Source: Dicaeum eximium
Lineage: Eukaryota; Chordata; Aves; Passeriformes; Dicaeidae
Direction of reading: 5' to 3'
DNA length: 64,000 nt
Assembly: GCA_013396995.1 (NCBI GenBank)
Contig: VWZP01006030.1
Location: 912,471-976,470 of the forward strand
Below the pieces are notes generated by a model, which was not told the DNA's origin, searched no databases, and worked only from the letters and a program-made list of their open reading frames with translations. Every line of letters starts with the position of its first letter. Within the stretch, counting starts at the first letter, position 1. Positions 10,821 to 23,490 of this stretch are shown piece by piece. A program made the translations under genes and the position numbers.

Positions 10821-13466
10821 TCCTACCAACAAATTATTTTATTCTCTATTCAGCATGTGTAAAAGATATTCAGAGCAACTGAATGCCATTTGTTAATTGC
10901 TGACACTCTGTAACTAGATATGGTGGGATTTGCAGGCTCTCAGTCGAAATGTCATAATAAGATTATTCCCTGTAATTGTGTAAGAAGAAATAGCATGTGT
11001 GAGAGGTGACAGACCAGGAGAGAATAGTTTATCTGTTTTCCTTAATAATGTAGGTATGACACATGTATTAATTTTGGAGCAGACTTTGGAGATCTGTAGT
11101 AAGACCCTACGTTTTTTACTCCTGGATTTTACTCTTAGATAAATAAATACTCAAGTTCTAGCACGTTATGGGTCTCAGGCCACTTTTTCAGCCTCTTTAC
11201 TGCCAGAGGTACCTGGTTAGTCCTTCTCTGTAAGGATTACACTTGGAGATCCTAAGGCACAAATCTTGTGCTAGTTGCTTGGAGTCAATTCCCCTGGATT
11301 TCTGCTCAGTAAAAACACCTCTTAAAAATGACTTTTACAAAATGCCTTCAGCCCCGTGTTTCTGTTGGTAGGTCTGACAAAAGCATCCTCAGCAGCCAGG
11401 AGTCCACTGTGGGATCCTCTGGAGATAGACAGATTTAGTCCTGAGCCTCAGAGATCCCACAATATCTTTAAGAATATGTCAAAAAGTGCTTCCATGGAAG
11501 GAAATACTTGTGCAGACTGTCATCTGCTGCCTTGGGTTTGTTAGTGCTTTTTGGACAGGAGAATTTGGGTTGTTAGGCAAAACTGTTTTTGCTTAGGATC
11601 TGTAATGTTTTTCACATCAAGAAAGAAATACTGAAAATCTCTTAAAACCCCAAGAGGGTCAGATGTCTGGGTAAGGGGTAGAACTACAGGATACTGATGG
11701 GCCTCAAACTTCTGGAAATATGTAAAGTGTCACTTTTTGTTGCTTAAAATAGTGAGGTGCTTGCTGAGAAGATATTTCTGCAATAACACGATTATTTTCA
11801 TGGATTTCACAAGAATTCAGAGGGGTCTTCTGCTATCAGATCAGTTCATTAACATACCTACAAGCATCATTGTTCTAGACTTCATGCATTTTTCACAAAT
11901 CCTCCCTTTTTGTAATGTGCCTGAACACATTTTTATTCAGATGAAACCAACCTGGGACCAACACTGAGGTGTCTGGCATGTTTAAACTAGAGAAGAGTTA
12001 TTACAGAATTCAACCTTGAACTGCCTGGGGTTACAGGAAAGGACAGAACAAGCCATGAATTATGGGGAAATAGATGTGAGATGAGTGACAGGTAATATTC
12101 TTGGAAGCTTTAGGATTCCAGGAAAAAGGGAAATGTGAAATGCATGGTGAGACAAAATGAGAGACCCTTCAGAGACACTAATAAATCTGATGGGTGTTGA
12201 TTAGTGCAGTGTTTGTGAGCAGCCTCCCATCTTTTGTCCAACCAAGGGTGAATTCTTTCTGAGTCAGTGCACGGTAGCCTGGTTCTCACCTTGTGCCATG
12301 GTTTTCACAGGCACAAAAGGTGGTAAAACTTACAGAGCTGATTTGTTTTAATAACATTTTAGCAATGTTCTTGACAGGAAAAAAGGAAGCAACCATCATG
12401 GCAGCTGTACTGGTTTTGGTCCTGTGACTGGGATTTCATTGCACAGTCCCAGGTCTTTATTCTTTTGCCTTTCTGTGACAAAATGAGAGGAGTCTAAATC
12501 AGACATAGCTTCATTCGTACCAAAACTTGAACCAAATCCAGAGCAAAAATGAACAGACTGATGCCTGTGACTGAAGCTTGTGGATGTCTCACCCCTTCTT
12601 ATGCTGAAAGGCTCTGGGAAGGGTTTGCCTCTCCCATAGGAGACCCAGTGTCCTGCTGTAATTCCTCCTGGTGCTTTGGGTATCGTGTCCAGTAACTCTG
12701 CATGAGATGATTGCTGGAGCTAAGGCTCTCTGTGAGGTTGGTGAGGTTAATCCTCACATGTGTAAATGTGAAAACAGCACCCAGTCCATGTGTTCAGCCT
12801 CGCCTGTGGCTCTGGGAAGTGCCTTGGGTGGGTTCAGTATTAAAGTTGTATTAATACTTGGGTGGGTTCAGTGTTAACCTCTCCTCCTCTGCCAGGACTG
12901 GAGGGGGAAATGTTAACTGATGCTCCTGAAAGCAAGGACAGTCATGATTTTTCCTCCTCCCACCTAGGTTAGAGACTTGGAGAACCCTAGGACTTTTCTG
13001 TTTATCTTTGTTTAACGAGCAAAGAGAAATATTGATTTTGATTTAATGTCAGATGACAGAATTATAGACTTGCCAACGTCTTGGGTGCCCTTTTACTTAA
13101 AAGAAGCATCTGTGCAAGAATTGGTACCCACAACAAAGCCAAGGTCTCAGCCAGCAAAATTAAAGTGACTCTAAGACACTGGTAAATGCAAAGCACAAAG
13201 ATGCCTGAATCTGCCTCAGAAACTTCAACTTCTCTTGAAGCTGCAGGATGGGGGCAATAGAATTTTCTAATCTTCTGACTCATGAACCAAATTATTCTGC
13301 AAATAATAATTGCCACAGGATGTAACATTGTCTGTAAGAGATGAGGGGATGGGAAGATTTAGGAATGTTTACAGTGGGAGATGATGGTGGTTTCTCAGGG
13401 GTCAGTTGCTCATTTGGCCCTGCTTGGTAATCAAATGGGGCTGATCTTGAGTCGTGGGTGGTTTCA
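10821..13466. other. Unique intronic sequence
   Basis: No gene or repeat family recognised. A short direct repeat (cttgggtgggttcagt) occurs twice, at 12823 and 12857. Confidence 0.6.
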
Positions 13467-13884
13467 GGGGTCCTGTGTCTATTTTTGGTCTCCCCAGTAC
13501 AAGAGAGGCACAGACAGACTGGAGAGAGTCTGGTGAAGGGACTGGAGCTTCTCTCCCATGAGGAGGCTGAGAAAGCTGGAGCTCAGGGAGAGTCTCATCC
13601 AGGTGTATAAATGTCAGAAGGGAGGATACAGACAGGACAGAGCCAGGCTCTTTTCAGGGGTGCCCAGTGACAGGACCACAGGAGGGTCTGTCTGAACAGA
13701 AGGAAATACCTTTTTTACTGTGATGCTGACAAAGTGCTGCCTGGGTGGTTGTGAAGTCTCCATCCTTGGAGATTTTCAAAAGCCATTGGACTTGGCAGCT
13801 GGCTCTTGGTGGTCCTGTGAGGGGGGAGGCAGGGTGACCTGCAGAAGTCTCTTCCCACCTCCACCATTCTATGATTCTTTGTAA
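13467..13884 (+). mobile_element. CR1 LINE 3' fragment, sense orientation
   Basis: It runs from a segment like the end of CR1 ORF2/3'UTR (tcctgtgtctatttttggtc, gtacaagagaggcacagaca), through ggtgcccagtgacaggacca and tctccatccttggagattttc, to the terminal ccattctatgattctttg. It has small internal deletions and lies in the same orientation as KCNK9. Confidence 0.9.
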
Positions 13885-16730
13885 AACTAAGGGTTCAGTT
13901 TACCAAAAGGAATTACATCCATCTAAATACAGGTGTGTATGACCACACCAATATTTTTCTGTACAAGAAGTCTCTGGTAGAGGATATTTCAGGTTCCAGA
14001 GCTCCACATGGAAACATGAAGCTAGTCCAGACTACAAGATGAGGATGTGCAGGCTGGAGATGAGTTACAGGCTCTCTGAAGTGATGTTTCACTGTGCTTT
14101 TCTCCTGTAAATGGGCTTTGACAGAGGAAGTTCCCTGCAGTGAGGGAACCTGGCAGCACCTCAGGTTTGGTAGTGGCAATGTCCTTACCTGAGGGACAGA
14201 CTCTCATCCCATGTGGACTTGCTTGGAGCTTTGCAGCATACCCAAAATAGCAGCACAACATGTCTGACTCATTTTCTGCACCACTGAAACACTGTGCAGC
14301 GTTGCAGTTGACCCAGCAGTGGCTTAATAATATCTGCAATTCCAGTGATGTCTCCTGGAGAGACCTGAACTGCTGACACCATGTAGTGCAGCGGAATAAT
14401 GGGAAACAAATTTTGATGGAGGGAGGGTAACAGTAAAGACAAAAGTCCCTTCTAGGTCAAGAAGTTAATGCAGGCCAGGCCAGTGAAGTGTTGCTGGTGG
14501 AGGTGCTGATGGGCCATGGAAAATTTAGAAGCTGACATCCTGAGCCACTGTCAGACTGCAAAACATTGACTTCTGTCCTCTGGGCCTGTCATGGCAGGGC
14601 CAGGCAGGGACACTGAGTCTCTGCAGGAGATGAGATTGTTTGCTGGTGGTCAGGCAGCTTTCCCTGCAGTGTTCTTTAGGATCTGCTGATCTCTGCATCG
14701 CACTCGGTGCCATCCCCAGCACGGCTGGGTGCCTGATCTGTTTGCTCTGAAAATGTAGAGCCCAGGCCTCCCTGGAGGGTTGGCAGGAGGCTGGGGCTGG
14801 CTGGTCTCTGTGCTGAGCTGTGGGCTTCACTGGAAACTTGAAGAATGCATCTAATCTTAAAAGATCTTTAATCTGTCCAATTTCACATCAGGTAGGGGTC
14901 TCTTTGTCATAGCAGTGGCCTTGGAACTGTTCAGCATTCCATTCTCTTCATTGATGCTTTTCCTTCTTCATAAAATTGCTGAGTTGGCTTCTTTTTTTGT
15001 CTGAAGGAAGGGAATATTCTAGCTGTCCTCAATTAGGTGAACATTAACCTAAAGAGTTCAAAAATTCCTGTGACGATACAGGTTTTATACCATGTGTCTT
15101 CTGTAAGCCCTGGGTGATGTGCCCAGTGGAAAACTGGGAATCTCCCAAAATCTCAGTCCCAAAGAGGAAAGACTTGTTGTACTACTAGGCTAAAAATTAT
15201 CTCAGCTGTGTCTTCCTCTCACTTCTGATCCTGACTTGCCCTGGTGGTTGTAGAGGTGCTTTTCTCCCCCTCCAAAGCAGCTCACTGCCTCCCTGGTGTC
15301 AGAAGGTCTGGTTGCCTGGTTTATAGAAATTGGAAGTCCTCCAGTGAAAGACTGAGTGCTGTTTCACTCCTTTAACAACCCACCATCCTGTGTGAGCTGT
15401 AACCCCCATGACAACCATATGTCAGTCTTATTTTAAACCTAATCTGATAGAAATTTGCTTATACAAAAGCAGAGAGAGAGACATGAGGAGAGCTGACCAC
15501 CCCCACATACCTACTTAGATTTCCAGTTTGAAGACAAAGTAAGTCAAGAGTAAAACCTGAGCAAGGTCTTCAGAGCTTGGCCCTGGGCAGCCCTTTTCTC
15601 CCTGATAGAATGGAAGCAGCAGTAATGAGAATTCCTTGTCTCACATCTCTGGGCCCACCTCTTCCTGTGCTCTTGGAGACTCAGGTTGTTCCCACCTTTC
15701 TGAGATCCAGCCCTCTCCACCATGTCCTGTCTCACCTGTGCATCACCAGGCTGGGACACAAAAAGCCAAATCCAGACAATGCTTTGGGGCCAAAGCTGGC
15801 GACTTAAACTTGTCAGTGCTGAGAATTTGGTGTCCTTCAGCTGTGTGCACTGGAGATTTGGGCTGTGCTGCCTGACAGAAGGGTAAATGGGTGAAAATTA
15901 TACAGCTCAAGCCAGCTGGAGTCTGATTAGTGGTGTCCAGCCCTCAGAATGGTGAGACAGCTGTTTGTCTTTGAAAGATGGAGCATCTGCTTGCAGGGTA
16001 AATCAGACAGCTAGTTGTGAGATAACCAGCTGAAAATTCTCCTAACACATGCTCATTGAGTACTGGCTAATAAAAGTGTGGATTGTCTGGCTCCTGTTGA
16101 ACTGTGCGACCAGAAACCTCCAAGATTTTACTGCTGGAAGTCAGGGGAAAACTTGGGTACATAAAATGGCAATAAATCAGAGCCTGAAAGGTTTTTAGAT
16201 TTAATGGGGCAGTGAACAGCATGCAAACAGGATCAAGTATTTCCCCTTCTTCCATATTTCTTTCTCTCCCCCTCTCCCTTCAGCTTTTGTGCTTTGCCAT
16301 AAGGGAGTACTGAGGGAGGCTGCACAACATCACTTTTCCTAAGATGAAGTCTCTAACTGTTGTGTTTTGTTCCATTCTGCAGCCACAAAATTTACAATAA
16401 CAATAAATCGAAGGTGGTAATATGCTCCCCAATTTATCGGTGAATTCATGTACAAAAAAGAATCTGAAATACAACCTTCCTGCTGCTGACTTGGAGTGTT
16501 GTTCCAAGGCAGCCAGAAGCTGCAGATCCCTTTTCCATTGCAGTGGGGACCCCTCCTACTGGCTTCATTCATGCAGAGGTGATCAGGCTTCTCATAAAGC
16601 TTTGCAGGCTTCCAAGAGATGCACCATTTTCAAATTAATTTCCTGCTTGGGTTAATAAACACTTGATTCATCTCCTTCTTCCCAGTTACAGACTGGTTGT
16701 GGTGACTCTAAATACTGTCAAGGTGGAAGG
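13885..16730. other. Unique intronic sequence
   Basis: No repeat or gene recognised. Several ORFs of 60-105 codons on both strands have no protein signature. Confidence 0.55.
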
Positions 16731-18587
16731 GAGGCGATCATGGGCAATACACAGACTGCAGAGGAGTTCAATGACTTATTTGCATCAATCTTCCCTCCAA
16801 AGCCGTGTTCATATTGGAAAGGGTTTGGGCGACGGGGTGAGAAGAGATGTGTGGGAGGGAATCCCTTTCCTCTTCTGAGGTTTAATTTCTGAGTGTCACT
16901 GAACTATTCCCACTCTGTGAGGCAGAGTGTTTCTGACACAGTGAGTGCACCCCATCAGAGCAGCTGAAAGACTCCCCTGGCACTGGGGCTGCAGGTAATC
17001 CAGGATCCCATTTTGGGGAATTTTTCCTTCTTTGCTCGTGCTTTGCCAGTGGGATAATTAGAGGGGGAGGGCAACAGAGAGACTGAGAAAGGGAGTCAAA
17101 ATCAATATGGCACTGGAACAAAAAGGGATTTTAAGGGTGCTGCTCAGTAGGGAACACATCATGGGCACTTCTCTCTTGTACCCTGGTGAAGTTGGCTGGG
17201 TGCAGCTTTGGCTCCTAAGCCCAGGCCCCAGAAAAGAGGCACAGATCAGGGCAGTGGGGAAAACTGAGGTGCTCTGAAAGAGCTGAGCAGTTCAGTATCA
17301 CATGGAAAATGCACAACCATGCATCAAAAGCAGCTGGAGAAACAGAATAATGCTGCAGTTAAAATATTGGGCTTGGGTTTTTGTGACTGAGCTCTTGATT
17401 TCACTATGCTTTGCTTAGTTCATTTAATGTTGTTTGCAAGTATGCTGAGAGCCCAGAGGATTTGGGAAGATGTCTTCCAGTCTTTGATTTATCAATTTAA
17501 ATGATTTTAAATCAATTTATAATTGATCAGTGATTTCCCACTGTATTTTGTTTCTTCTCTAATGAAACTGTTACAAAAGATTGGGAACCAGCTAGGAACC
17601 AACCACTAAAAGTAAAGAGTAAAAGGAAAATATTTGCAAATATCCCTATTTGCCAAGTGCTTATAAAAAGATCAATACATTTAAAGAAAATCAGGATGGT
17701 TCCCAAGCATTCTGCTAACCAAAATGGGGCTTTATTCATAATAAATACTATTTATGATGAATAATTTGACTAGGAAGAACTGGACAGAGGCCAGTATATC
17801 CATCTATTTAATACGAACTATGGGTGATCCAAAGAATCACAGACTTCTCAGTCTTATTTCAGTTGCTGAAAGAATAACTGAGAAATTAATTTAAGAACAG
17901 GCAGTAAAACACCAGGGCAAATATAAGTTGAAAGTAGCAAAACTCCATAGATTTAAGGGTAAAATCATGCATGCTTTCATTCATATTTCCTAGTCAAGGT
18001 AGGGATTACTCCTTTCACTGGAATTTCTGTATCTCCTAAGATCATGAACTGAGGTGTGGGCTGTCACTCGGTGTAAGCAGAGCTTAGCACATTGCCACCT
18101 AACCTTTGGTGATGCCTTAGAAGGCTGCAGCACCTGAATGCAAATAATGTTATGTGTCTGATGTTAATAACCCCTCACTTTCTTTGGGAAGATTAAGAGC
18201 AGAGCAGATAATGGATGGCTGGCAAATACAGTTAATTTAGATTTTCAAGATGCTTTTGAAAAAAAATGCATTACAAGAAGCTATTATTGGGATTGGTGGG
18301 TATAGAGGAAGAAGGAAGACAGAAGAATAGCTTCAGCTGTGGTGAAGAGGAGGGACAGAAAGACAAGGGCCAGGAGTTCAATTCTCAGCATGGGAAGAGG
18401 TTAATAACAAGTTCCACCCAGAATCAAGTTCATGAAGATTTGTGAGGAATAAAAGCTACTCCATAAAAGCCTAATAAACCATAAAAATTGCCAACATGAA
18501 TTTCAATATAACCTAGCAGAAGGCAGTGCTGCTCAAAAGGACTGATTTAAAGGCTCCATACATGCTGATGATTTCTGCATTCAATTT
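16731..18587 (+). mobile_element. Very old non-LTR LINE (CR1/L2-like) ORF2 remnant
   Basis: Four separated blocks in one reading frame follow the order of a non-LTR reverse transcriptase. AEEFNDLFASIF is near 16761-16796. WTEASI..., then DPKNHRLLSLISVAERITEK, span 17772-17891. VNLDFQDAFEK is at 18231-18263 (first catalytic-Asp box). HADDFCIQF is at 18561-18587 (ADD box). They are separated by stops and unrelated sequence, so this is inferred to be a heavily decayed sense-strand element, possibly with later insertions in its roughly 1-kb gap. The family assignment is tentative and chance resemblance of single blocks is possible. Confidence 0.5.
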
Positions 18588-18818
18588 AACCCTCTAGACA
18601 TAGGAACATAATTGCTAACAACTGAAAGAAGGGGTTCAGGCAGCACACAGCAGGGCTTGGAACGGTGAAAAGCCCTCTCAGCTGAGTAAAGGCATGGGTG
18701 GAGGAAGCTGTGTCCAATAATAATGATGTGTCTAATAATAATCCAATGAACTAATGCTTCATCTGTGCCACCTGCTGTATTAAGTCTGATCACCCTTTTG
18801 TTGAGAAAAAGAATGGTA

Positions 18819-19970
18819 GAATCAAAGAATCATGAAATTGTTAAGGTTGGAAAAGACCTTTGAGAGCACTGAGTCCAACCATTAACCCAGAACTGACAGA
18901 TCCCAGCACCAGACCATGTCCCCTGGTGCCACATCTTCATGTCTTTTTAATACCTCCAGGGGTGTTGACTCAGTCATTGCCCTGGCAGCCTCTTCCANNN
19001 NNNNNNNNNNNNNNNNNNGCCCAGCACAGAGGGACAATCCCTGCCCTGGTCCTGCTGGCCACACTAGTGCTGACACAGAAGGCCAGGATGCCACCCTCCT
19101 CCTTGCCCACTTGGGCACATGCCAGTTCATGTTTGGCCACTGTCAGCCAGCACCCCAGGGCCTTTCCTGCTGGGCAGATTTCCAGCCACTCTGTCCTCAG
19201 CCTGAGGCACTGCAGGGGCTTCCTGGGACACAAGGGCAAGACCCAGGCCTGGCTCTTCTTGAACCTCACCCCGCTGGCCTCACACCATCCAGCCAGCCTG
19301 GCCACATCTGCCTGCAGAGCCTTCCTACCCTCCAGCACATCAACATTCCTGTCCAGCTGGGTGCCATCTGTGAACTTACTGAAGGTGCCCTTGATCCCCT
19401 CATCCAGATCACAAGTAAAGATATTAAACAAGATTGGCCCCAGCACTGAGCCTGGGGACCAGGAACCAGCAGTGGGTGGCTGCCAGCTGGGTGTAGCACC
19501 CTTCCCCACCATGCTCTGGGCTTCACCACCAGCCAGTTTTTTACCCAGTGAAGAATGTGTCCATCCAAGCCATGGGAATTCAGTTTCTGCAGGACTGTTT
19601 TGTGGGAAATGGTGTCAAAGGCTTTACCAAAGTCCAGGTAGACACATCCACAGCCCTTCCCTCAGCCGCCAGGCGGTCACTTGATCATAGAAGGAGATCG
19701 GGTTGGTCACGGAGGATCTGCCTTTCATAAACCCAGGCTGGCTGGGCCTGATCTCCAGGTTGTCCTGCCCATGTCACATGATGGCACTCCAGATGGACTT
19801 CTCCATGATCTTCCCTGGCACTGCAGTCAGGTTGCCAGGCCTGACATTTCCTAGATCCTGCTTCTGCCTCTTCTCATCAATGGGCATAACATTTGCTAAC
19901 CTCCAGCAAACTGGGATATCTCCAGTTAGCCAGGGTTGCTGGTAAATTATTAAAAGTGATTGGTAGTACA
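18819..19970 (-). mobile_element. CR1 LINE, ORF2 reverse-transcriptase end plus 3'UTR
   Basis: On the plus strand it starts with the reverse-complemented CR1 terminus (agaatcaaagaatcatg, then aaggttggaaaagacctttg). Further on, the minus strand encodes reverse-transcriptase blocks. These are WRLANVMPI and VRPGNLTAVPGKIMEK (about 19800-19930), SVLGPILFNIFTCDLDEG (about 19385-19455), then KFTDGTQLDRNVDVLEGRKA. The catalytic FADD box reads FTDG, so the enzyme is dead. Frameshifts split the ORF, and 21 N lie at 18998-19018. This is the longest CR1 in the window. Confidence 0.93.
18998..19018. other. Assembly gap (21 N) inside CR1
   Basis: A run of 21 undetermined bases within the 3'UTR part of the CR1. 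The true length is unknown. Confidence 1.
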
Positions 19971-20320
19971 AATAGAAAAAAAATACAGTGATCAGCAATT
20001 TGTAATTTTTCTTTACAGGCTTGAGGGAAAATGTTGCTATTTAATCCATAGGGAAAGAAAGTAAGTTAAAACTAATGTGTTTTATAGGGTTAATACTCAA
20101 AGGGAAGAGCTTGTCTGCCACTTACTGGTTTTGCTTTTTGTATTTTAATCCGTTTTATGAAGTAATGAGTACATAGAATTACAAAGACAGTAAAAGGCAG
20201 TTTGTTTCACAAAGGAGAACTGTTCAGAAGCTGCATGACAGAGGCTGCATTTTAAGTTTGTGGACCTCAGTGGGGGAAGTATTTCTAGGTGTCACCTGTA
20301 TACTTTTGTAATGTATGCTT

Positions 20321-20351
20321 ATATAAATATATATATATATGTATATATTTT
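20321..20351. repeat. AT dinucleotide microsatellite
   Basis: An imperfect (AT)n tract that runs into a short poly-T. Confidence 0.9.
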
Positions 20352-23300
20352 TTTAAATTAAGGATTTAGTACTTTCAGGATCTAGAATTTTAAAACTGTA
20401 AAGAAAGGAAATCTCTTGGGCTGTGAATATTCAAGGTACGTGCTGATCTCAAACTGGGAATGGAAAGGGATGTCATGTCATGCCATGGAAATACCACCCT
20501 GCTCACAAGTGCTGCTCTGCACAGAATCACTTCCACCCTGCAGTGATTGTAACATGGGCTGTCTCCTTCCAAACTGCACAGGGTTCAGATCTGTTGGCAG
20601 TTTGGGGCTCTAGGTCAGGCTGTCTTGGAGTTGCCCTGTGTGGTGTCCCAGACCAGTCTGAAATGCTTGGGCAGGGCTGTGAGGCTTTGTCTGTCTGTGA
20701 CTGCAGTTTTCATTCAGTCTGAAGCATTTGAAACCGAGAATGAAACACAGGCAGGTCTGTTCATCCAGATTTTGGGCAGCAAAACTCCAGATCTGTTTCT
20801 TTTGAAGAACTGTGAAGTGAAATCCCTGCAAAGCTGAAGAATGCCATGAGAAATTGCCTGTGGCCTGACACTCCTGGGTGTGATGACACAGGCTGGGATG
20901 TTGCTGGGCACATACATGTGCTGGTCTGGGACAGACAGAAAGCTCCAGGCAGCTGTGAGGTGCTTGCTGATGGGTAGGGCTGCTGCTGTGAGCGAGATGT
21001 CAGGGCCCTGTGCCATCAGTGGGGTCAATGGCTGGAGAACTGAACGTGTGCTCTCTGTTTTTCTCTTTTTTCCTGAAGTCACTTGATGTGCATGTTAAGA
21101 TGTGACCACCTGAGCACCTGATCTGCCTGTTTTCCCATAAAGGTGCTTGCTGGCCTAGCCCTACACTAATTGGAGCTCTCCAGCTGGTGCTGAGAAGTCA
21201 CCTGCTGTCTTCTTGCTTTACCTCTTTTTTCCACAGCACCCTTAATGGCAGAGGCAGCAAACAGGACAAGGAAGAGCTGTCTGGATGCTAAATAAGACAC
21301 TGATCAAATGTGACACAGGGATCACATCTCCCCTTTGCTTGAGAAGGCAGAGAAGTGCTACAGCCTCCAATTATCACTGGGGAGCTGTGGCACAGAAAAT
21401 TTCCTGGTCACACCATGAAGAAATTCGGTGGCAGCACCTGATTCCAGCTTTCCTGGAGTCCAGCCCTGGCTGTAAAGCAGAAGCCTGACCCTTCAAAGAG
21501 GCTGCTTTTCCCCATCCTGCCTGTTTGTCACTGTGTCTGTGTCATGCTTAGAGTTAACATCCACATGTGCTGTGGACAGGTCAGCTGTTTCTGGGGTGCT
21601 CTGTGGGGAACAAGCCTTACTTCAGGGTTTTTATGCTAATTCATACCAGCAATGATCCAAAAATAGTAATCCTTAATCGTGGATAATTTCTAAAATGGAT
21701 CAAGCACATTCTTTTCCAATGTATGGTTCTCTTAGTAATGATAAGGACTTTCTAATGTGCCTACAATATGTTTTTAAAAGGCATCAGTCTCTCCTTTTAA
21801 TAAAACCCCTTTGGAAATATTGTGTGTAATTTGAAAACCATAGGAAAAAAAGAGAGTCTGGTTGAAGGCAGTCACTGCCCTTCAGCCTTAATCACATCAA
21901 GATGGTTTTGTCTGCAGATTTCACTCGTGTGTGGGGATGTGTGGCTCAGACCTTTCCTTAGGCATGCACTGACTTGATAAGCTGTAATGACCATGTCAGT
22001 GACCCACAGATGATGGGTCCCTGGGAGATGGGGCATTTTGAATTTTGGCATTTGATGGGGCATTTTGAAACTGCATCTCTCCATCCACCCTGCTGCACCT
22101 TTGGGGGGTTTCAGGGGCAGCCACAGGAGCTGGCCAGGAAGCCTTGTTTCTTTTACCCACCACAGAGCACCCTGCAAACACCTTGGCAGGGACTTTCAGC
22201 ATTCTCCTGGCCTTTGAACTACTCTGAAGGACAACTCTAAACTGCAAGAAATTGTGCAAAACCAGAAAGCCAGGGGAGGTTGTGCTGGACCACATTGCCT
22301 TGCAGAGGTAATTCTTTACTAATTGGGCATAAAGCTGCTGTGGGCCTACTGAATAAGCCTAGAAGAAAAAGGAGGAGCACAGTCTGTCCTAGAGGCACCG
22401 TGTAGAGTCTTGGAGGGATCCAGGAAATATCTGGCTGGAGATGTTTGCCTCAAAGTGCTTGGACTCTGACTGCTCATGGCTCTCTGGTCTGGCTCAGTTA
22501 TGTCCCCTGTCAAATATGTTCCACATGTGCATGTGCCCTCAGTGCCAGGAATGTAAAACTTTCAACTAATATTGATCTTTCCTTACTATCTCCTAGTCTT
22601 TCATTCTGCCAATCTAGAGAGAAAAAAAAACAACAAACAAAAAACCCCAACAAAACCCCATAGATTGTTTCCTTAGAGTGCTGACATTGTGAATGCTCAG
22701 TTCTATTTCAGGGAGGCACAGTTACACTCAGGAGTTCCTGGCACTTTGATTCATTCTTCTCCCATAGGATGCCCTGACCACCTGTGCAGTAGTTATTTTA
22801 CCAGCTAATGTTTGGTAAGTCAGAAGTAGGAAGGTGTGGAATTACCAAGAGAAAACCTTTATTCCTTCCTGGAATGTGTTTCACCAGCAATTGAAAGCTC
22901 GTCCCAATGTGCAGTGCCCATGACCCAGGGCCAAGGAGGGAAAATGTCCTGCTCCTGCAGCATGATTGCACTAAATATCCTGCATGAGCAGCTGATTTTG
23001 GCTTTTCCTTCAGTTTTCAAGGCTGTCCCACAACAAAAGCAAAATCCCTACAAGGCAATGCAGCATTAGGGTTGGACTCTTGCTCTGTGATAATTTACAG
23101 TTCTCTCTTGCATTTACAAGTGTGTCAACAGGGGGGACATGGCCTCGTGTTGCAGACCTGTGAGTTAGAGCTTCCTTTTGTGCCCCTGCTGAAGGGCAAG
23201 CAGGTTTCATGGTGATGTGAAGAGAAAGCTCCTTGTCTGAAAAGCTGATGATCTAGATAGACACCATTCAAAAGCAAGGGGTGTGAGGCAAGTGAACATC

Positions 23301-23427
23301 CAAACTAAGAGCTGAATTTGGAAATTTATTGCTCTTCTAGCCTGTTCAGTGTTGGTTGGATGTGGTCTCAGTGCTTGGATCACTGGAACTGGTAGTTTTT
23401 AATAAATAAGATATAGGAAAGCTTACA

Positions 23428-23490
23428 TAGCTTTAGCTTTTAATATATAGCTTTTTTATAGCTTTAGCTTTCAGCTTTTAGCTAAAGCTA
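23428..23490. repeat. tagcttt-rich cryptic repeat with an 11-bp inverted repeat
   Basis: tagctttagct occurs at 23428-23438 and 23459-23469. Its exact complement agctaaagcta follows at 23480-23490, leaving a 10-base loop. Several more partial copies are interspersed. Probably slippage-derived. Confidence 0.8.

Noticed and set aside
17480..17530. AT-rich imperfect palindrome (atcaattta repeats)
   Set aside because: Arms are short and AT-only; expected by chance in AT-rich DNA.
18860..19684. 274-codon plus-strand ORF
   Set aside because: It is the antisense shadow of a CR1 ORF2 and runs through N bases.
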